Source of the DNA: Haliclona indistincta
Taxonomy: Eukaryota > Porifera > Demospongiae > Haplosclerida > Chalinidae
Length of the DNA stretch: 64,000 nucleotides
Direction of reading: 5' to 3'
NCBI GenBank assembly: GCA_964017065.1
Contig: OZ024784.1
Span: 10,397,152-10,461,151 of the forward strand
Every line of letters begins with the position of its first letter. The first letter of the stretch is position 1. The notes under the pieces were generated by a model. The model saw only the letters and a list, made by a program, of their open reading frames with translations. It ran no database searches and was not told the origin of the DNA. Both the position numbers and the translations under genes were made by a program. This document shows positions 60,372-64,000 of the stretch, in pieces.

Positions 60372-63300
60372 TTACAGTAGTACCCTGCTGGCAGAGTGGG
60401 CTAGTATTTTTTTAATAGCTTGAGCCATGAACTGAGATTGAAAGCCAAGTGACTTGGTCTTATCAATTACTCGCTGGTAGATAGATTGAGGCTGAGGACT
60501 CATTACAACATGACCCTATAAAAGGAATAAGTTACAATACATCATCAACAATATTGCTAACCTTCTTAGCATCAATTTTTGCATCTAGACGTGCCTCTCT
60601 GATCAGATTCACAATCCAGCGCTCAGCATTATCAGCAGTCATATTGAGTTTTGATGCCAGCATACTGTATATTATTGAAAATGTACTGTAAAACAAAGTT
60701 GCACAAGTATTAGAGAGGTTTAGATTCACGTCGACGGCTAAAGATAATGCCTGTGACGTCACTATAACCTTACGGACAAACACGTGAGCATACTGACAAG
60801 AAGTATAATGGGCGTGTACAGAAGCTCAATGAGCGGCTCAAAGATGTCAGACCACAGTTTGCACTGCTAACCTGACCAGCTTTGGCGACCTGCCTCTTGC
60901 GAAGTCATCATTGTAGCCATCATGTATTGCTGCTGCAGTACAGAAGCTCTAAAAGTGAAGACATGTGGCCATGTAGGTGCTTCCAAGTTGTTATGCTAGC
61001 TAGGCTAGTGCCGGCTCTTTGGCTTCTAGGTAGTGTCCAGAGTATGCCGTGCGTACTGGCTAATGATATATCAATCGTATTATTAAACATGACCTAGAAT
61101 ATAAGGTTTCATGCAATGCATGATGGACCACTCCTAATTGTGCCTAATCAAGAAACTATTTTCGAACTATTTTCACATTTTTGCTCTGAGGGTTAATGTA
61201 CATACCTCCCATCCAGTCACTTACCTGATACTAATGCATTGATGAATCCGACAGAATGTCTCAAATATGAGCTGACGAGCACTCTCCATAAATTCATCTC
61301 GACAGGCAACAAGGAAAAAATCATTCTCCAGCACCTACATAATGTGCGATGCACATGCATGATTTTCTTACTGCAGTAACCATTTGTGCTTCCCACATGA
61401 TACTCATTGTGTGTGTTTGTGTGTACCTTTTCACATTCTTGCAACTTTTTATGAGCAGTATCAAACTCAAACTGAATGCATAAACTTTCCACTAGTTCAG
61501 TCACTGGGTCACTATAAGCATACACCTCCTACATGACATAATAGTATTATCATGGTAAAATATTCATGTCCATTTATGACATCTCCATATCAAAGTCCCA
61601 CTTACCTGCTTAATCACGCGTACTAGATCCTTTAGTATAGTAGGTCGTCTTCTACTGGTGATAATAACAGCAGCTGTGATATATCGCAGGATATGAGGAC
61701 AATCAGTCTGTATGGCATTTAAGTAGCTGAGAGAGAGAGACAAGTTAGTTTGTGACTATGCAGTTATCTATCTTACTCCGCTTGGTGGAGAAACTGGTTG
61801 ATAATGTCATCTGGTCCATTAGCATGATTGAAGTAGACAAACAGTGACCAGTGAACAAGCCAAGTACGTTGCTGCAGTTTGAGCAATGGAGGAGTGCTAG
61901 TGGTCGTCTCTATCTCATCCCTGAGTTTGGACAGCTCTTTCACAGCAGCTTCAAAGTTTTGATTAAGAATAGCACAGGAAAGCTCTCCCCACATAGCACT
62001 CACCAGCTGCTTATGATCAGCAGGAGCCTGATGAGAAAAACAAATTAAGACATAAACCAATAATTAACCCTCGGCACTACTTGCTTTGTCACTCATTCAT
62101 TCTGTCCATTGAGCTACAGAGATCAGAGATCACTTCTACTATGTGCTGGTAAGTTTATGAGCATGACGACAATGGCTTGCAATGTGACTCGTGGGTTTTC
62201 GTTCTCGAGTTATGCCTCGACGGCCATCTTGGACCTCTCTCTGACCACAACAGCGCCCATAGTTGACTACCTAGGTATTTGACTACTTGTAGATTCCATC
62301 TAAACTGCTGGACAGTTCTGTGGGTGCGTAGGCATCTCAAGAAAGAGCCTACACTACAGCAATGGCTACCTACTCACATGTTCATGGTCACGCCCTTGTG
62401 ACACACCTTGTGTTCAGCACTGTCTTCTGGTTAGCACTACATAGCTAGCAGGTTGGCACTATAGCTGCTTTAAACCAGGACCTAACACTACAATGTGCAT
62501 GACACGCCAAGCGTTTTGTGAAATCTGTTCATTGTTATAGTGTTTGTCATAAGCTTACCACAATCCGATAGAAATATAAATATTCAGCACCCTCGGCATA
62601 GTTGCCACAATCATACTTGAACTTAGCAGTATCGTACACAAGATCAACCATATTTGGTGTGAACTATAAAGGGAAAAAATTACTCAATGCAGAGATAAAA
62701 CATAAAAAAATACTCTTAAAGATAACCTAGCGAATCAAATCGTTCAAAACATGTCACTGGAGGACTAAGTCGATAGTGCACACTTGTGGCAAAGTTTTAT
62801 CACAAAGCACGAGCAGTGCTGTTAGTCAGTAAGGCTCAGTATATTGCCACATAAGCAGTTGCTATGGTGGCAGCACTAGTACAGTATGGATGAGGTCATA
62901 AATACACCAACAAAATCACTTGGCAAGGAATATAAAATGAGTATCATTCAATTAGAAACTCACTTGATGATGTTGGGTCAGGTATTCAAATAAACTACCT
63001 TCTTCTCTAAAAGTATAGAGTACATCAACAATAGATAGCATTTGGCACAAAGTGTGTGTTACTTCTTCATATGCTCTGCCACATCAGGATCTTCAAACAG
63101 CCGTACCACAGGTTCAATGTTCTCCTCCAACTCTTGGAGACGATTAACAACTGCCTCACGCTTGGTCAGCAACTCTATACATTACATGTGAAGGAACAAT
63201 GTCAGCTGTGCTGTAAAAAAGTTCACCTGCTGGTTCATCTTTGTCAGGATGAAGATGATGGTGAATGTCCATTGCATAGTCGACCTATAAAACACAAAAG

Positions 63301-63662
63301 ACTTACTCAACTAGCAAACTTTTAATAAACCAGCTTGATAGATTCGTACATGATTCTAGGCTTTATGAGGTACAGGTTTTTTTGAGGTTGACAGGCCTGA
63401 CCACGACATAAAACTTCACAATGTGTACAATCTTACCATGTTGGTCTTACTCAGTAGTTCAATACGAGCCTGTAGTATTTCAGCTTCGTCATAGAGCTAG
63501 ATCGAAAGGGGGACAAAAACAGTCTCTACACTAATGTCTGATAGTCTACTAAGACACTTGTTTCATACATACCTTGCGTTCCGAGAGAAATTCGAGCATA
63601 GGAAAGACCAGATGCCGGTCCAGATAGTTGCCTATTCGCGACGTGAGATCGTATTTAGCCAT
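60372..63662 (-). CDS. EIF3E: Eukaryotic translation initiation factor 3 subunit E
   Basis: A PCI-domain subunit of eIF3 acting in 43S complex recruitment. Twelve minus-strand exons: 63662-63573, 63496-63437, 63284-63227, 63174-63063, 63006-62964, 62663-62559, 62027-61777, 61726-61606, 61528-61427, 61334-61225, 60664-60562 and 60515-60372. Phases agree and give about 432 residues (human 445). It starts [20 protein letters not shown], with the conserved [13 protein letters not shown] block. The middle holds [14 protein letters not shown] and [17 protein letters not shown]. The PCI domain spans about residues 220-400, with [30 protein letters not shown] and the winged-helix part [17 protein letters not shown]. 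The end ([13 protein letters not shown]) matches the family tail but stops slightly early. Confidence 0.97.
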
Positions 63663-63786
63663 TTTCTTTTACACGTGTTAGACACGAGTAAGCAAAGGGT
63701 TAAGAAAGGGTTTCGTACGGTTCCGAGTACGGTTCCTACATCGACGACGTGTCCTATAATTCGATATGTAAGTTACACTTGAAAGA
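63663..63786. promoter_or_regulatory. Upstream flank of EIF3E
   Basis: 124 bp between the EIF3E start and a LINE fragment, presumably including the EIF3E 5' untranslated region and part of the promoter. No distinctive motif is seen. Confidence 0.4.
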
Positions 63787-63990
63787 GTCTACCCCTTCAA
63801 ATATCTGGGTCTTCCATTTTAACCGAAACTCTCATGGTCATCACATATCCAAAACATTTGTAAAAAGGCTAAGAAGGTGCTTGCATGGGCTGATATATAC
63901 CACCACTTTTATTGCACTACTTCCACCTTACAATTATTGACTCTCTACTTCACTCTGGCTCGTCCAATTCTCCAATTCTCCAATTCTTGA
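63787..63990 (+). mobile_element. LINE-type reverse transcriptase fragment with in-frame stops
   Basis: One frame reads VYPFKYLGLPF, a stop, then LSWSSHIQNICKKAKKVLAW and LLTLYFTLARPILQF before a second stop. The KYLG, LSWSSHI-ICKKAKK and LYxTLxRPIL motifs are the standard region after the reverse transcriptase catalytic core in CR1/Jockey-type LINEs. It is a decayed fragment that may continue beyond the window. Confidence 0.75.
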
Positions 63991-64000
63991 ATCTGTTCAA

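Overview
The window is eukaryotic nuclear DNA, most likely from a sponge (a demosponge such as Amphimedon or a relative). The genes are animal ones (NOL4, ASXL, STIL, AHI1, BUB3, DEK, FTCD), cut by many short introns (often 45-100 bp). They are packed tightly, and the longer introns are full of small inverted-repeat transposons. The species call is inference. The gene calls come from exon-by-exon translation with matching splice sites and phases.

Layout from left to right: the 3' part of a TFIIS gene (TCEA, +); a 2.2 kb inverted-repeat element carrying a cysteine-rich CXC protein; USP14 (-), head to head with FTCD (+). The largest FTCD intron holds a decayed TTAA-flanked transposon with Mutator-like transposase and YqaJ nuclease segments. 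Then come an intronless mL64/GADD45GIP1-like gene (+), ASXL (+) and a NOL4-like gene (+); COX6C (-) head to head with AHI1/jouberin (+); BUB3 (-), tail to tail with AHI1 and head to head with DEK (+); STIL (-) head to head with BZW (+); an ENDOU-like gene (-); EIF3E (-); and a LINE fragment at the right edge.

The genes do not form one pathway. Several belong to related cell biology: STIL (centriole assembly), AHI1 (ciliary transition zone) and BUB3 (spindle checkpoint). Others serve proteasome deubiquitination (USP14), translation (EIF3E, BZW), chromatin (ASXL, DEK), transcription elongation (TCEA), respiration (COX6C) and one-carbon metabolism (FTCD). Four divergent pairs have only 67-185 bp between start codons, so each pair probably shares a bidirectional promoter.

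The most notable items are: an AT-AC U12-type intron in TCEA; GC-AG introns in DEK (two in a row) and AHI1; a 34-bp minisatellite of about 22 copies in the last BUB3 intron, each unit carrying a 3'-splice-site-like motif in the gene's sense; a 72-bp ENDOU intron made mostly of a palindromic mobile repeat; and several families of short inverted-repeat elements.
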